Shown here: piece after piece, positions 17,709 to 26,518 of the stretch
Layout of the letters: every line of letters starts with the position of its first letter
Position numbering within the stretch: the first letter of the stretch is position 1
Source of the DNA: Cystobacter ferrugineus
GTDB taxonomy: Bacteria > Myxococcota > Myxococcia > Myxococcales > Myxococcaceae
Length of the DNA stretch: 64,000 nucleotides
Direction of reading: 5' to 3'
NCBI RefSeq assembly: GCF_001887355.1
Contig: NZ_MPIN01000001.1
Location: 1,075,603-1,139,602 of the forward strand
Position numbers and translations under genes: made by a program
Notes under the pieces: model-generated
Told to the model about the DNA's origin: nothing
The model's input: the letters and a program-made list of their open reading frames with translations, nothing else
The model's database searches: none

Positions 17709-18575
17709 ATGGAAACCTCGATCCAGCCGTCGTGGGATGACCTGCGGGTGCTTCTCGCGCTGCATCGCCACCGGAGCTTTCTCGCCGCGGGCCGCGCGCT
17801 CGGTGTGTCGACCTCGACCGCCGCCCGGAGAATCGAGGCGTTGGAGAAGGCACTTGGCCGGTCATTGGTGCATCGCTCGAGCGCGGGTACCTCCGTCGAG
17901 CCGGATGCGCTCGAGCTGGTCAGCCTCGCCGAGCAGCTCGAGCTCGGGTTGCAGGCCGTGAAGCGGGATGAGGGCGACGCGGCGCTCAGCGGCACCGTGC
18001 GGGTGTCGATGTCCGATGGTTTCGTCCGGACGGTGGCACGGGTGCTCTCGGTGCTGCGGCGAACCCATCCGGCACTGTTCTTCGAGATGATTTCCGAGGC
18101 GCGCATGGCCGACCTCGCGCGGCGCGAGGCGGACATCGGCATCCGCCTGGCAAGGTCGACGTCTCCGGTCCTCATCCAACGCGAGGTGGGCCGGATCCGG
18201 TTGGGGCTCTACGCCGCGCCGTCGTACGTCGAGCGGCGCCTTCGCGATGGCCGGCTCAAGCGGGAGGACATGGCCCGGCATGACTTCCTGGGCATCGACA
18301 GGACGCCGCAGTGGCTGGCCGCGCAGGGAGCGAAGCGGTTCGTGTTCACGAGCAATTCCAACTTCGCGCTGCAGGAGGCGGTCGAGCAGGGGCAGGGCAT
18401 CGCGCTGATGAGCGCGCCGCAGGTGGGTTCATTGCCGCTCGTGCGGCTCGAAACGGATTTCGAGTTCCCATCGATACCGGTGTTCCTCGCGTTCCATCGC
18501 GAGCTGCGCAACGTGAAGCGCGTTCGGCTCGTGCTCGATGCGCTCGAGGCCGAGATCCGCACCGCGACGGCATAG
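17709..18575 (+). CDS. LysR-family transcriptional regulator
   Basis: 288 residues. An N-terminal winged helix-turn-helix (about 8-66; SFLAAGRALGVSTSTAARRIEALEK) and a periplasmic-binding-like effector domain (about 95-285; GTVRVSMSDGFV opening). It is transcribed away from the SDR at 16846-17643 with the shared 65-base promoter region, the usual LTTR layout. The effector is unknown. It resembles LysR proteins controlling SDR or efflux genes. Confidence 0.9.
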   Translation: METSIQPSWDDLRVLLALHRHRSFLAAGRALGVSTSTAARRIEALEKALGRSLVHRSSAGTSVEPDALELVSLAEQLELGLQAVKRDEGDAALSGTVRVSMSDGFVRTVARVLSVLRRTHPALFFEMISEARMADLARREADIGIRLARSTSPVLIQREVGRIRLGLYAAPSYVERRLRDGRLKREDMARHDFLGIDRTPQWLAAQGAKRFVFTSNSNFALQEAVEQGQGIALMSAPQVGSLPLVRLETDFEFPSIPVFLAFHRELRNVKRVRLVLDALEAEIRTATA

Positions 18576-18583
18576 CTGCCGGG

Positions 18584-19022
18584 CTACCGTGGCTCCGCGC
18601 TGGCACGGAGGCTCGCTGCCTTCCGGGCCCACAGCAGCCAGCCGTTCTTCCGGGCGTCGCTCTCGAGGTCCACGGGCCGCGTGAGCCCGGTGTGGGTCTT
18701 CCCCGAGACGAGCTCCACCTCCCCGAGCGCCAGGCGCGCCTCGAGCTGCCCCTCGCGCACCATGCGCCCCAGGTCCCGGTTCGTCGCGGCGATGACGCGC
18801 AGGTCCACCGCGACGGGCCGTGTTCCCCCCACCGGCAGCACCTCGCCCTCCTGGAGCCAGGGGCTGGTCGCACTCCAAGGCCACCACGAGCAACGGCCGT
18901 GGGGGAGCGGCAGGCTCGCGCGACTCACCCTCGAGATTGGACAGTGTGTCGTCGTCCGGAGACACGGTGCGGGCACCCGGCGGTTCGTGGGGCACTATCG
19001 CCCCCTGGTGAGGCCGTGGCAA
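18584..19022 (-). pseudogene. Collapsed sigma-54-dependent activator gene
   Basis: Two blocks in different reading frames. About 19022-18856 gives the start of an FHA/sigma-54 regulator (TVSPDDDTLS, then RPLLVVALECDQPLAP). About 18860-18750 gives LQEGEVLPVGGTRPV and DLRVIAATNRDL, which in intact NtrC-type activators lies in the AAA+ domain after Walker B. The some 230 residues that should lie between are missing and the frame changes at the join near 18856. The remaining end (to RASAEPR) is not recognisable. It is a gene destroyed by a large internal deletion. Confidence 0.7.
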
Positions 19023-19028
19023 TCACCC

Positions 19029-20249
19029 TCACTGCCGCGCGAAGCGCAGGTGCAGCGAGCGGGGCCCGCGATCACTGAAGTTGGAGCCCTGATAGTCGTA
19101 GGGCTTGTCGGCGAGTTCCCAGCGCGGGAGCGTGAGCAGGGCGCGCAAGGCTTCCTCGATCTCGAGCCGGATGAGGGAGGCCCCCGGGCAGTAGTGAGCG
19201 CCGACCCCGAAGGTCATGTGCCGGTTGGGCGTGCGGGTGATGTCGAAGCGCTCCGGCTCGGGGAACACGGAGGGGTCGCGATTGGCCGCGGCGACCATCG
19301 CGTAGACGAGCCGCCCCTTGGGAATCCTCGTGCCGCCAATCTCCGTGTCCTCCACGCACACCCGGTTGATGGACATGACGGCTGGCTCATGGCGCAAGCC
19401 CTCCTCGATGGCGCCCCGGAGGAGGCCCGGGTTCTGCCTCAAGGCACGTAGCTGCTCGGGGTGGCGCATCAGCGCGAGGACCGTGTTGGTGAGCTGGTTG
19501 GTCGACGTGACGAAGCCGGCGCCAATCATCTGGAAGGACTGGATGACGGCCTCGCCCGCCAGTTGGTGATGGCCCTGCTCTCCCGCGATGAGCTGGCTGA
19601 TGAGATCGTCTCCGGGCGCCGCGCGGCGCTTCTCGACGAGGTCCGCCAGGTAGTCCACCATGTCGTTGGTGCTCCGCCGCACGGCGTTCCTCGCCTCGTC
19701 CGAGCCAACCCCCGCGCCCGCGGGCTTGAGCAGGTCCCTCGACCAGTCCATGAACCGCGGCCGATCCGCTTCGGGGAGCGCGAACAGCTCGGCGATGGTG
19801 TTGAGGGCGATGGGCTCGGCGAAGTCCGCGACGACGTCCATCTCCCCCTGCCGCCGCCCCTTCTCCAGGGTCCGCTCCACGAGCGACACGAGCCGGGGCC
19901 GGAAGTGCTCGATCGCCGCGGGCGTGAAGCCCTTCATGACGAGCTGGCGCAGCAGCGTATGGCGAGGGGGATCCTGGAAGAAGACGAGCCGCGACCAGAC
20001 CGAGACCATCTTCTTCGTCGCCTCATCCTCCCCCAGCATCCCCAGGCTCCCGAACAGCGCGTCCGCGCGCCGCGAGGAGAAGCACGGGCTCTTGGTGAAC
20101 GCCTCGATGTCGGCGCCGCGCGTGAGGATGAAGCACTGGAAGGGATCGAAGAAATAGACGGGCTGCCAGGTGCGCAATCGCTCGAGAATGGGAAAGGGAT
20201 TGGCGAAGAAGCTCTCGCTCATCAGATCGATATCCGCGCCCGCGATCAT
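19029..20249 (-). CDS. Cytochrome P450, bacterial class
   Basis: 406 residues. Haem-binding FGVGAHYCPG with Cys354, ExxR E283-R286, and a C-terminal beta-bulge typical of soluble bacterial P450s that hydroxylate small secondary metabolites or fatty acids. The I-helix reads AGFVTST (244-250): the usual acidic residue before the conserved threonine is Val247, so the acid-alcohol pair for oxygen activation is incomplete. No ferredoxin gene is nearby. The start has GGAGG a few bases upstream. The pathway is unknown; the gene stands between a dead regulator and a pectate lyase. Confidence 0.9.
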   Translation of the reverse strand: MIAGADIDLMSESFFANPFPILERLRTWQPVYFFDPFQCFILTRGADIEAFTKSPCFSSRRADALFGSLGMLGEDEATKKMVSVWSRLVFFQDPPRHTLLRQLVMKGFTPAAIEHFRPRLVSLVERTLEKGRRQGEMDVVADFAEPIALNTIAELFALPEADRPRFMDWSRDLLKPAGAGVGSDEARNAVRRSTNDMVDYLADLVEKRRAAPGDDLISQLIAGEQGHHQLAGEAVIQSFQMIGAGFVTSTNQLTNTVLALMRHPEQLRALRQNPGLLRGAIEEGLRHEPAVMSINRVCVEDTEIGGTRIPKGRLVYAMVAAANRDPSVFPEPERFDITRTPNRHMTFGVGAHYCPGASLIRLEIEEALRALLTLPRWELADKPYDYQGSNFSDRGPRSLHLRFARQ

Positions 20250-20377
20250 GGTTCCTCCAGGTCTGTCTGGCGAGACGGCCTGGGAAACTAGCTCGAAGGT
20301 CCGAAGAGCGACAGGGGGCGGGGAGGCTCTCCTGGCCTCCTCGCCCCCCGGGGTATTTCATGGACGCGAGCTTCGCG

Positions 20378-21802
20378 TCAGTAGCTGGTCTTCAGCCACT
20401 CGCTCTTCGCCCAGGTGAGCTTCCCAGCGCCCGCTCCATCGGCGGCCGTCAGCCGGCTCTTGAGGGTCGACGGATCCTCCGCCGTATAGCTGTAGGGCAG
20501 GGTGGAGAAGCCATTCCAGGAGAAGGCCTTCACGTCAGCGGGCACCGGGCTGAGCGGGCTGCCGGAGGAGTCGCTGGTTCCCCGGAAGACCACTCCATTC
20601 AGGGAGTCGATCGTGTCGACGGCGCGGATCTTCCCCGTATAGCTTGCATCCTCGGGATCCGTCTGGTTGTTGCGCACCGGGTACTGGACATCGATGATGT
20701 GCGACTTCTCGACCAGGACGGCGCCGCCTTCCGTGGAGATCGCGCCGTTGCTCGTCACGGAGAAGTGGTAGCCCTTGGAGGAGATGGCGGAGGCCATGGC
20801 CGAGGTGATCTTCGCCTTGGCGGCCCAGGCTCCCGCGCTGTCCATGACGATGTTGTAGGCGTGCGCGTTGCCGCCCCGCAGGCGGGGCATGCGGTCCTGG
20901 ATGTCCTTGTAGTAGTTGTGATGCAGCGTGATGGAGAGGTCCGGGTTGTCCGAGGCGAACTCCGTCGAGCCGACCAGGTGGCCCTTCTTCTGCGCGCCCG
21001 CGATCGCGGCGATGTCCTGCCTGCTCAGGCCCACCGAGCTGCCGCGCAGGTAGTTGTACATCGGGTAGGCGGACTTGTTGGCCTCGAGTGCATCGAACTG
21101 CCTGGCCACGAAGCTGTTCGCGCTGCCGTCATCTCCCTTGAACGTGGACCAGGAAATGGTCACGCCCGAGGTTCCCTTCTTCGAATCGACGAGGCCATCG
21201 TAGGCCTTGTTGAAGGTGCAGTGGTCGATCCAGATCTTGCTGCTGTCCTCCAGCGTCAGGTAATCCCAGTCGTTGGAGTCATAGTCGCCCTTGGTCTTCT
21301 CGTCCCACTCCCACAGCTCATCGAACTCCAGGTTGCGGATGATGACGTTCGAGCTGCGCTTGATCGTGATGGCGACGTGCTTGAGCCTGGCGCCGTTGGC
21401 GGAGAAGATGGTCAGCCCGTTGAAGCCGTCCACGTTGATCTTGCTGACACCCGACTGCAGGAGCACGGGATGGGTGAGCGCCGAGTTGTGGGCGGAGAAG
21501 GGCGAGGTCTTGGCCGCGGAGGGCAGCTCGTTCCAGCCCAGGTTGAGATCATTCATGATCTCCACGACCTTGACGCCCGAGCCCTTCTTCAGGGCCTGGG
21601 CGAGCTCCGTCGCGGTGTAGACCTTCTTATAGCGGGCGGTGTCCGACTCGCTGATCACGCCACCACCGGTGTTGCCAGCGGAGAACCCCGTGAGGTTGTA
21701 GTCAGTGATTCCGGCGGCCCGGGCATCCGTGGCGGGGATGGCGGAAAACGCCAGACCCAAGGCCATCGACAGGCTGCACATCCCCTTGAAATGAATGTTC
21801 AT
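20378..21802 (-). CDS. Secreted pectate lyase, polysaccharide lyase family 1
   Basis: 474 residues. Start at 21802 chosen for the GGAGAGGG site and a Sec signal ending near TDARA. A PL1 right-handed beta-helix: WIDHCTF and the DGLVDSKKGTSGVTISW strand (Ca2+-binding aspartates), LHHNYY, and RMPRLRGG containing the catalytic arginine. It cleaves polygalacturonate by beta-elimination. Promoter DNA about 90 bases upstream holds an AAACGTTT palindrome also seen before the cellulase gene next to it, suggesting joint control of plant-wall degradation. Length is ordinary for bacterial Pel proteins. Confidence 0.92.
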   Translation of the reverse strand: MNIHFKGMCSLSMALGLAFSAIPATDARAAGITDYNLTGFSAGNTGGGVISESDTARYKKVYTATELAQALKKGSGVKVVEIMNDLNLGWNELPSAAKTSPFSAHNSALTHPVLLQSGVSKINVDGFNGLTIFSANGARLKHVAITIKRSSNVIIRNLEFDELWEWDEKTKGDYDSNDWDYLTLEDSSKIWIDHCTFNKAYDGLVDSKKGTSGVTISWSTFKGDDGSANSFVARQFDALEANKSAYPMYNYLRGSSVGLSRQDIAAIAGAQKKGHLVGSTEFASDNPDLSITLHHNYYKDIQDRMPRLRGGNAHAYNIVMDSAGAWAAKAKITSAMASAISSKGYHFSVTSNGAISTEGGAVLVEKSHIIDVQYPVRNNQTDPEDASYTGKIRAVDTIDSLNGVVFRGTSDSSGSPLSPVPADVKAFSWNGFSTLPYSYTAEDPSTLKSRLTAADGAGAGKLTWAKSEWLKTSY

Positions 21803-21890
21803 GGAAACCCTCTCCAGTCCGAGATGACTCAATCCCTGGAATTGCTCCCTGGAATGACTTCTCTACTAACAAGAAATGGATCCCCAGGTC

Positions 21891-21898
21891 AAACGTTT
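21891..21898. promoter_or_regulatory. AAACGTTT operator-like palindrome before pectate lyase
   Basis: An 8-base palindrome with central CpG, rare in such GC-rich DNA, 89 bases upstream of the pectate lyase start. On the minus strand it runs into TTGACC, which with TTAGTA 17 bases on could be a -35/-10 pair. AAACGTTT is the core recognised by PurR/LacI-family repressors. Confidence 0.45.
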
Positions 21899-22000
21899 TC
21901 CCAAGATTAACCTGATTAATCATGAAATGAGGGATGCCATGCCACAAGACGAATCGTGTCAGTCGGATGAGACGAGTTGTGAAGGGTCCTCGAGCCACGA

Positions 22001-22041
22001 GAAAAACAAAAAGCCCCCGGCCGGATGAGGGCCGAGGGCTT
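22001..22041 (-). terminator. Intrinsic terminator of the GH6 gene
   Basis: On the minus strand AAGCCCTCGGCC (22041-22030) pairs with GGCCGGGGGCTT (22022-22011) with one mismatch and a 7-base loop, directly followed by TTTTTGTTTTT. It starts about 20 bases after the GH6 stop codon. A textbook Rho-independent terminator. Confidence 0.9.
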
Positions 22042-22062
22042 CGAGTTCAAACAACCAACTGG

Positions 22063-24474
22063 CTACGGCTCGATACCACCCGCCAGCGTGCCGTTGCGGT
22101 AGACGGTGATGTGGCTGTTGTCGCCATAGGCCGTCTGCCCGGCCTTGAACGAGTAGTCATCCGCCTCGTTGAAGGTCGACCAGGACGTGTTGTTCACGCG
22201 CAGCTGGATGTCACCCGTGTCCTGGCCGGCCGCCAGGGTGCCGCCGAGGAAGCTGATCTCGATGTAGTGGGTGGCGCCAGGCCGCGGAGCGGAGAGCTGC
22301 CCGGACTGGAAGCTCATGCTCGTGCAGCCCGGGAGGGCCCAATCGCAGTTGATCTGGAGGGCGGCCGCGCCGTCCAGCGAGATGTAGTAGCGGACCTTGA
22401 TGTCCGCCAGGCTGACCGACGTGGTGCCGCCGTTCTTCACCCGGAAGTGGGGGCGGAACTGGTTGGTGAGCGGGGAGTTGTTGTTCCCGTCGCGGTAGAG
22501 GACGGAGAGGGCTCCCACGCTGGCGGCCTGCGTCGTGGCGGAGGCCTCGTTCGACCCGGCGGACTCGAGGGCGGCGTTGAAGGCCGTCACCTTGTAGTAG
22601 TGGGTCGTGCCAGGCAGCAGGCCCGTGTGGGTGAAGCTGGTGGTGGAGCTGGTGCCCACCCGGTTCGCCGCGGTGATGGCCACGCTCGGCGAGGTGGAGT
22701 GATAGATGTTGTAGCCGGTGGCGTTGGCGGAGCCCGTCCAGCCCAGGGAGATCTGGCTGGAGCCGGCCGCCGCCGCGGTCAGGCTGGAGGGCGCGGAGAG
22801 GACCTGCTCGGCCGGAGTCGCGGAGACCGCGCTGCTGTTGGGGCTCTCTCCCTTGGCGTTGGACGCGCTGACCACGAAGTAATAGGTGGTGCCATTGGTC
22901 AGGCCGGTGTTGGTGTAGCTCGTCCCCGTAACGGAGGCCACCGTCGCGAACGGTCCGGTGCTGGCGGTGCCCCGCTTGACGGTGTAGCTCGTCGCGCCGA
23001 ACGAAGCGCTCCAGCCGATCGTCACCTGCTTGTTGCCCGGGGTGGCCGTCAGGCTCGTGGGCGGAAGGGCCGGGTCATTGTCTCCGGCGGTCAGCGGGAT
23101 GGAGGGATAGGCGTTCTGCACCAGCATCGTGAACTGCTCGTGGAACCAGTGGCCGGACAGCGGCGCGTTGGGCAGGGCGCCGGTCTTGGTGGTGTACTTC
23201 GTGGTGAAGTCCGGGTCGCACATCGGGTCGGCGCCCTTGCCCTCGTCGTTCGGGATGTACTTGCTCGCGCCGTCCGAATCGCCCGGAGGCTTGACCCAGA
23301 CGAAGGCATCCAGGTGCGAGGCGCTGTAGCCAACCGGAGACGTCTGGGGCGGCTGCCCCATGCCAGTCCCGGCCTGGTTGCACCAGAGGCCGCGGTGGGC
23401 CCGCCGGTCGATGCGGCCGGAGTCGGCGTACGTGTCGACCGTGGTGCCGTAGGCGCCCGTCGGCCGGTTGGGTCCACCCCAGCCGTTGCGCGAGGTGTCG
23501 ATGAGGAAGCCGATGCTGGCCGGCCAGCCCGCGGCCGTGAAGCCGGTGTAGAGGGAGGCCGCGAAGTCGGTCTCGTCGAAGTTGGGGTTCCACTCGTAGT
23601 ACTTCGCCGACCGGAGCGGCTGCCCGCCCACGGTCACGTTCGGGTTCACCAGGTTCGGCTCCGCGAGCGGCGTGTAGTTGGCCGTGTTGGTCACGAAGCC
23701 ATCCACGCTGGACAGCCCTGCCGTCGTCGCGCCCACCACGGAGGTGTAGAGCGCGATCGTCTTCTGACGGTTGTCGTCCCAGCCCAGCCAGCCCGAGTGG
23801 CCGAGGTCCATGTAGATGTAGACGTTCGGGACGGCGTGCAGCTTGTTCATGGCGTACTGCGCGGCCGCCACGTAGATGCCGGTGGAGTGGGCCTGGGCGC
23901 ACGCCGGATCGTTCAGGTTGGTCACCAGGTTGGGCAGGCCGTCCGGCTCGAGCGCCGTGACGATCCGGATGTCCTGGTACTTCGGATCGGCGAAGATGGC
24001 CGCGATGGGGTCGATATACTCCGTCTTGTAGCGCTGCAGTCCCTCCTCCGTCAGCGGCAGCTCGCCGTTGGACGCCAGCGCATGGCAGTCGCGCCCTGGC
24101 ATGTCGTAGATGACGAAGCTCGCGGTGATGGGCTGGCCGGCCTTCTTCTGGGCCAGCGCCAGGTCGAGGTGCTCACGCAGGCTCTTGCGGCCGCCGTTCA
24201 CGCTGCCGCCGTGAATCGCCGCGATGCGGTCCAGCCAGACCGAGGTCGGATACGTTTTGACCGTGCGCATCTTCGCGGCCAGCGTGCTGTCGGTCGTCCT
24301 GGCGATCGAGGACTCGACCTGCGCCGCGTAGTCGGGATTGATGTATGCGCTCGCGCCTTCGAACGGGTTGTCCACATGCGTCTGCGCGGAGGCGACTCCT
24401 CCGCAGAGTGCCAGTTGCAGGAATGCCAGGGACTTCAGCGCCAGGCCGCGGATGTTGGAATGCGTTTGTTGCAT
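22063..24474 (-). CDS. Secreted GH6 cellulase with two FN3 domains and CBM3
   Basis: 803 residues. AGGAGGG precedes the start; signal peptide ends near VASAQ. The GH6 catalytic domain (about 35-470) shows YDMPGRDCHALASNGEL with the catalytic Asp, ALEPDGL, DLGHSGWLGW and DTSRNGWGG. Two fibronectin type III domains follow (about 475-565 and 570-660), and a family 3 cellulose-binding module (about 665-803; LSVLYRDGNNNSPLTNQ opening). It should be an exo-acting cellobiohydrolase or processive endoglucanase on crystalline cellulose. An operator-like palindrome sits in its promoter. Confidence 0.95.
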   Translation of the reverse strand: MQQTHSNIRGLALKSLAFLQLALCGGVASAQTHVDNPFEGASAYINPDYAAQVESSIARTTDSTLAAKMRTVKTYPTSVWLDRIAAIHGGSVNGGRKSLREHLDLALAQKKAGQPITASFVIYDMPGRDCHALASNGELPLTEEGLQRYKTEYIDPIAAIFADPKYQDIRIVTALEPDGLPNLVTNLNDPACAQAHSTGIYVAAAQYAMNKLHAVPNVYIYMDLGHSGWLGWDDNRQKTIALYTSVVGATTAGLSSVDGFVTNTANYTPLAEPNLVNPNVTVGGQPLRSAKYYEWNPNFDETDFAASLYTGFTAAGWPASIGFLIDTSRNGWGGPNRPTGAYGTTVDTYADSGRIDRRAHRGLWCNQAGTGMGQPPQTSPVGYSASHLDAFVWVKPPGDSDGASKYIPNDEGKGADPMCDPDFTTKYTTKTGALPNAPLSGHWFHEQFTMLVQNAYPSIPLTAGDNDPALPPTSLTATPGNKQVTIGWSASFGATSYTVKRGTASTGPFATVASVTGTSYTNTGLTNGTTYYFVVSASNAKGESPNSSAVSATPAEQVLSAPSSLTAAAAGSSQISLGWTGSANATGYNIYHSTSPSVAITAANRVGTSSTTSFTHTGLLPGTTHYYKVTAFNAALESAGSNEASATTQAASVGALSVLYRDGNNNSPLTNQFRPHFRVKNGGTTSVSLADIKVRYYISLDGAAALQINCDWALPGCTSMSFQSGQLSAPRPGATHYIEISFLGGTLAAGQDTGDIQLRVNNTSWSTFNEADDYSFKAGQTAYGDNSHITVYRNGTLAGGIEP

Positions 24475-24567
24475 GCGTTCCCTCCTGATGAAATGTTGCA
24501 GTAAGGCTAGAAACCGAGGAATACGATTCCGTCGCGGAAAACGATTAAAAGCGGAAAAGCTCATACG

Positions 24568-24583
24568 ATGAAAACGTTTTGAT
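24568..24583. promoter_or_regulatory. AAAACGTTTT operator-like palindrome before GH6
   Basis: ATGAAAACGTTTTGAT, a 16-base dyad with only its third position unpaired, 94 bases before the GH6 start. On the minus strand TTGCAA and TATGAG flank it with 17 bases between, so the palindrome would fill the spacer of a sigma-70 promoter, a position suited to repression. Confidence 0.5.
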
Positions 24584-24858
24584 TGCAACCTGTCCGAGGA
24601 TGAACAGAGAGAATGCTCGTGTTTGACGCGGGAGCGAATCAGAATGCTTTCATTTGTCTGTCGCGGGAAATCTGCTGACTCGTGGCAATAGGCCTTTTTC
24701 CCTGTGTTCTCAGGCCTTGGGAATGGCTGCGTGGAGCCGGGCTTTCAACGCAAGGCGTCAAGGATTGCCGACGGTCTCTCCCTCGGCCGCCGGATGGCCG
24801 AGCGCGTCGTAACGTTGTCATCTCCACCGGGCTCGCACCGGTGGACGGCTTCGGTTAG

Positions 24859-26268
24859 ATGGCCGCGATGCACGAGGCTGGGATGGGATCGAAGGGTTGG
24901 GGAGAACTGCTGGCCGAGGGGCGGCTGCCCCGTTTCGCGCTGATCTGCCTGGGCGTCTGGTTGAACGCCGCCGACGCGCTGGTCACCGCCACCATCATGC
25001 CGAGTGTGGGCGCGGACCTGGGTGGCTATGCCTATTTCAGCTGGTCGGTGGCCGGGTTCCTGGTGGGCGCCATCCTGGCTGGCGCGAGTGCTGGGCGGCT
25101 CTCGGAGCTGTTTGGTCTGCGCCGGGCCAGCGCGTTGGCGGGGGTGGTGTGTATGGCTGGCTGCGTCATGAGCGCGGTCGCGCCCGATGTGGGGCTCTTC
25201 CTGGTGGGACGTGTGGTTCAGGGGATGAGCTGTGGTTGGGTGTCAGGCTTTTCCATGGTGGCCGTGGCCCTGGTGTTCCCGGAGCGGCACCTGGCCCGGG
25301 TGTTCGCGTCCATTTCCGGGGTGTGGGGCGTCGCCACGGTGCTGGGGCCGCTGGTGGGTGGGCTCTTCGCGGAAGCGGGCGCCTGGCGCGGCGTGTTCTG
25401 GCTGTTCGCCGCCCAATCCCTGGCCTTCAGCGCGGCGGCCCTCTGGCTGTTGCGCGGCTCGGCCCGGCCCGCTGGTGGCGCGGGCATCCCGTGGACGCAA
25501 CTCGCGGTGCTCACCCTCGGGGTCAGCGCCATCGCCGTGGCCGATGTCATCCGGCATCCCTGGACGGCGCTGGGCCTGGTCGCGGTGGGCGTCGCGATCC
25601 TCGGCCTCGTGCTGCGCATCGACGCCCGCGCGAGGGTTCGGCTGCTGCCGCGCCAGGCCGGTGATGTCCGCACCGTCGTGGGTGCGGGCTATTCGGCCAT
25701 GTTCTGGATGACGGCCGCATCGATGGGCTTCGCCATCTATGGGCCGGCCATCCTGCAGACGCTGCGAGGCATGTCGCCGCTGTGGGCGGGCTATGTGATT
25801 GGCGTGGAATCAATCGCCTGGACCCTGGCCGCTTTCGCGGTGGCGTCCGTCGGCGAGCGGTGGGAGGCCTTCTGGGTGCGCTTGGGCGCCGTCTGCCTGG
25901 TGCTCAGCCTGGTGATTCTCACCGGCTCCATGGGCGGCGCGTCCCTCGCCTGGGTGCTGGCTGGAGGCTCGCTGCTGGGCGCGGCCTTCGGCTTTTCGTG
26001 GAGCTTCATGACCCGCCGGGTCATGGCGGCGCTGTCGGACGAGGAGCGAGCGATGGGCACTTCGGCCACCATCGCCATTCGTCAGACCGGCGCCTCGGCC
26101 GGCGCGGCGATCTCGGGCGCGGCGGCGAACGTGGTGGGCTTCTCGTCGGGTCTGACGGTACACACCGCCCAAGCGGCGTCCATCTGGGTGTTCGCCAGTG
26201 TCATCCCCCTGGCGTTGATCGGCGGCTGGGCGGCGTTCCGGCTGACCGGCGGTGCCGCCCGGAACTGA
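24859..26268 (+). CDS. MFS transporter
   Basis: 469-residue integral membrane protein, 12-14 hydrophobic segments. The motif-A region between helices 2 and 3 reads AGRLSELFGLRRA, and a motif-C-like VLGPLVGGLF typical of drug/proton antiporters follows helix 4. Relatives are annotated as multidrug exporters, but sugar or metabolite efflux is possible. No clear ribosome site; Met4 and Met9 are alternatives. It is divergent from the GH6 gene and shares its upstream region of about 380 bases, in which I see only the GH6 operator and promoter. Confidence 0.85.
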   Translation: MAAMHEAGMGSKGWGELLAEGRLPRFALICLGVWLNAADALVTATIMPSVGADLGGYAYFSWSVAGFLVGAILAGASAGRLSELFGLRRASALAGVVCMAGCVMSAVAPDVGLFLVGRVVQGMSCGWVSGFSMVAVALVFPERHLARVFASISGVWGVATVLGPLVGGLFAEAGAWRGVFWLFAAQSLAFSAAALWLLRGSARPAGGAGIPWTQLAVLTLGVSAIAVADVIRHPWTALGLVAVGVAILGLVLRIDARARVRLLPRQAGDVRTVVGAGYSAMFWMTAASMGFAIYGPAILQTLRGMSPLWAGYVIGVESIAWTLAAFAVASVGERWEAFWVRLGAVCLVLSLVILTGSMGGASLAWVLAGGSLLGAAFGFSWSFMTRRVMAALSDEERAMGTSATIAIRQTGASAGAAISGAAANVVGFSSGLTVHTAQAASIWVFASVIPLALIGGWAAFRLTGGAARN

Positions 26269-26298
26269 GCCCGGGCCGTCCGGAACGACCTTGACTGA

Positions 26299-26451
26299 GG
26301 GAAGGCTTTCTTCACGTTTTTCTTGAGGAAGAGGATCTCGCTGGCGGATCTGGGTGTCACCAACCCCACGAGCATCAGCGCCGCCACCGGCATCCGTCTC
26401 TCCAGCTCCACGCTCGATCCGAACGTGGTCGGTCTCTACACCGTGCCCTGA
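26299..26451 (+). pseudogene. C-terminal fragment of an unidentified protein
   Basis: After an in-frame TGA (26296) a run of 50 codons reads SLADLGVTNPTSISAATG and then STLDPNVVGLYTVP before a stop. The composition is protein-like and resembles the tail of a larger secreted protein, but there is no start codon with a ribosome site. I infer a remnant left by deletion of the upstream part. The family is not recognised. Confidence 0.3.
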
Positions 26452-26518
26452 CCCGGGCGCGTGAGATACCGGGCACCGCGCCGGGTCGTTCGCTGATTCG
26501 CTCGAACCCGTGCGGTGC

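Noticed and set aside
21934..24504. An 856-codon rightward open frame over the GH6 gene
   Set aside because: Shadow of the cellulase on the other strand; no domain and biased Arg/Gly/Val composition.
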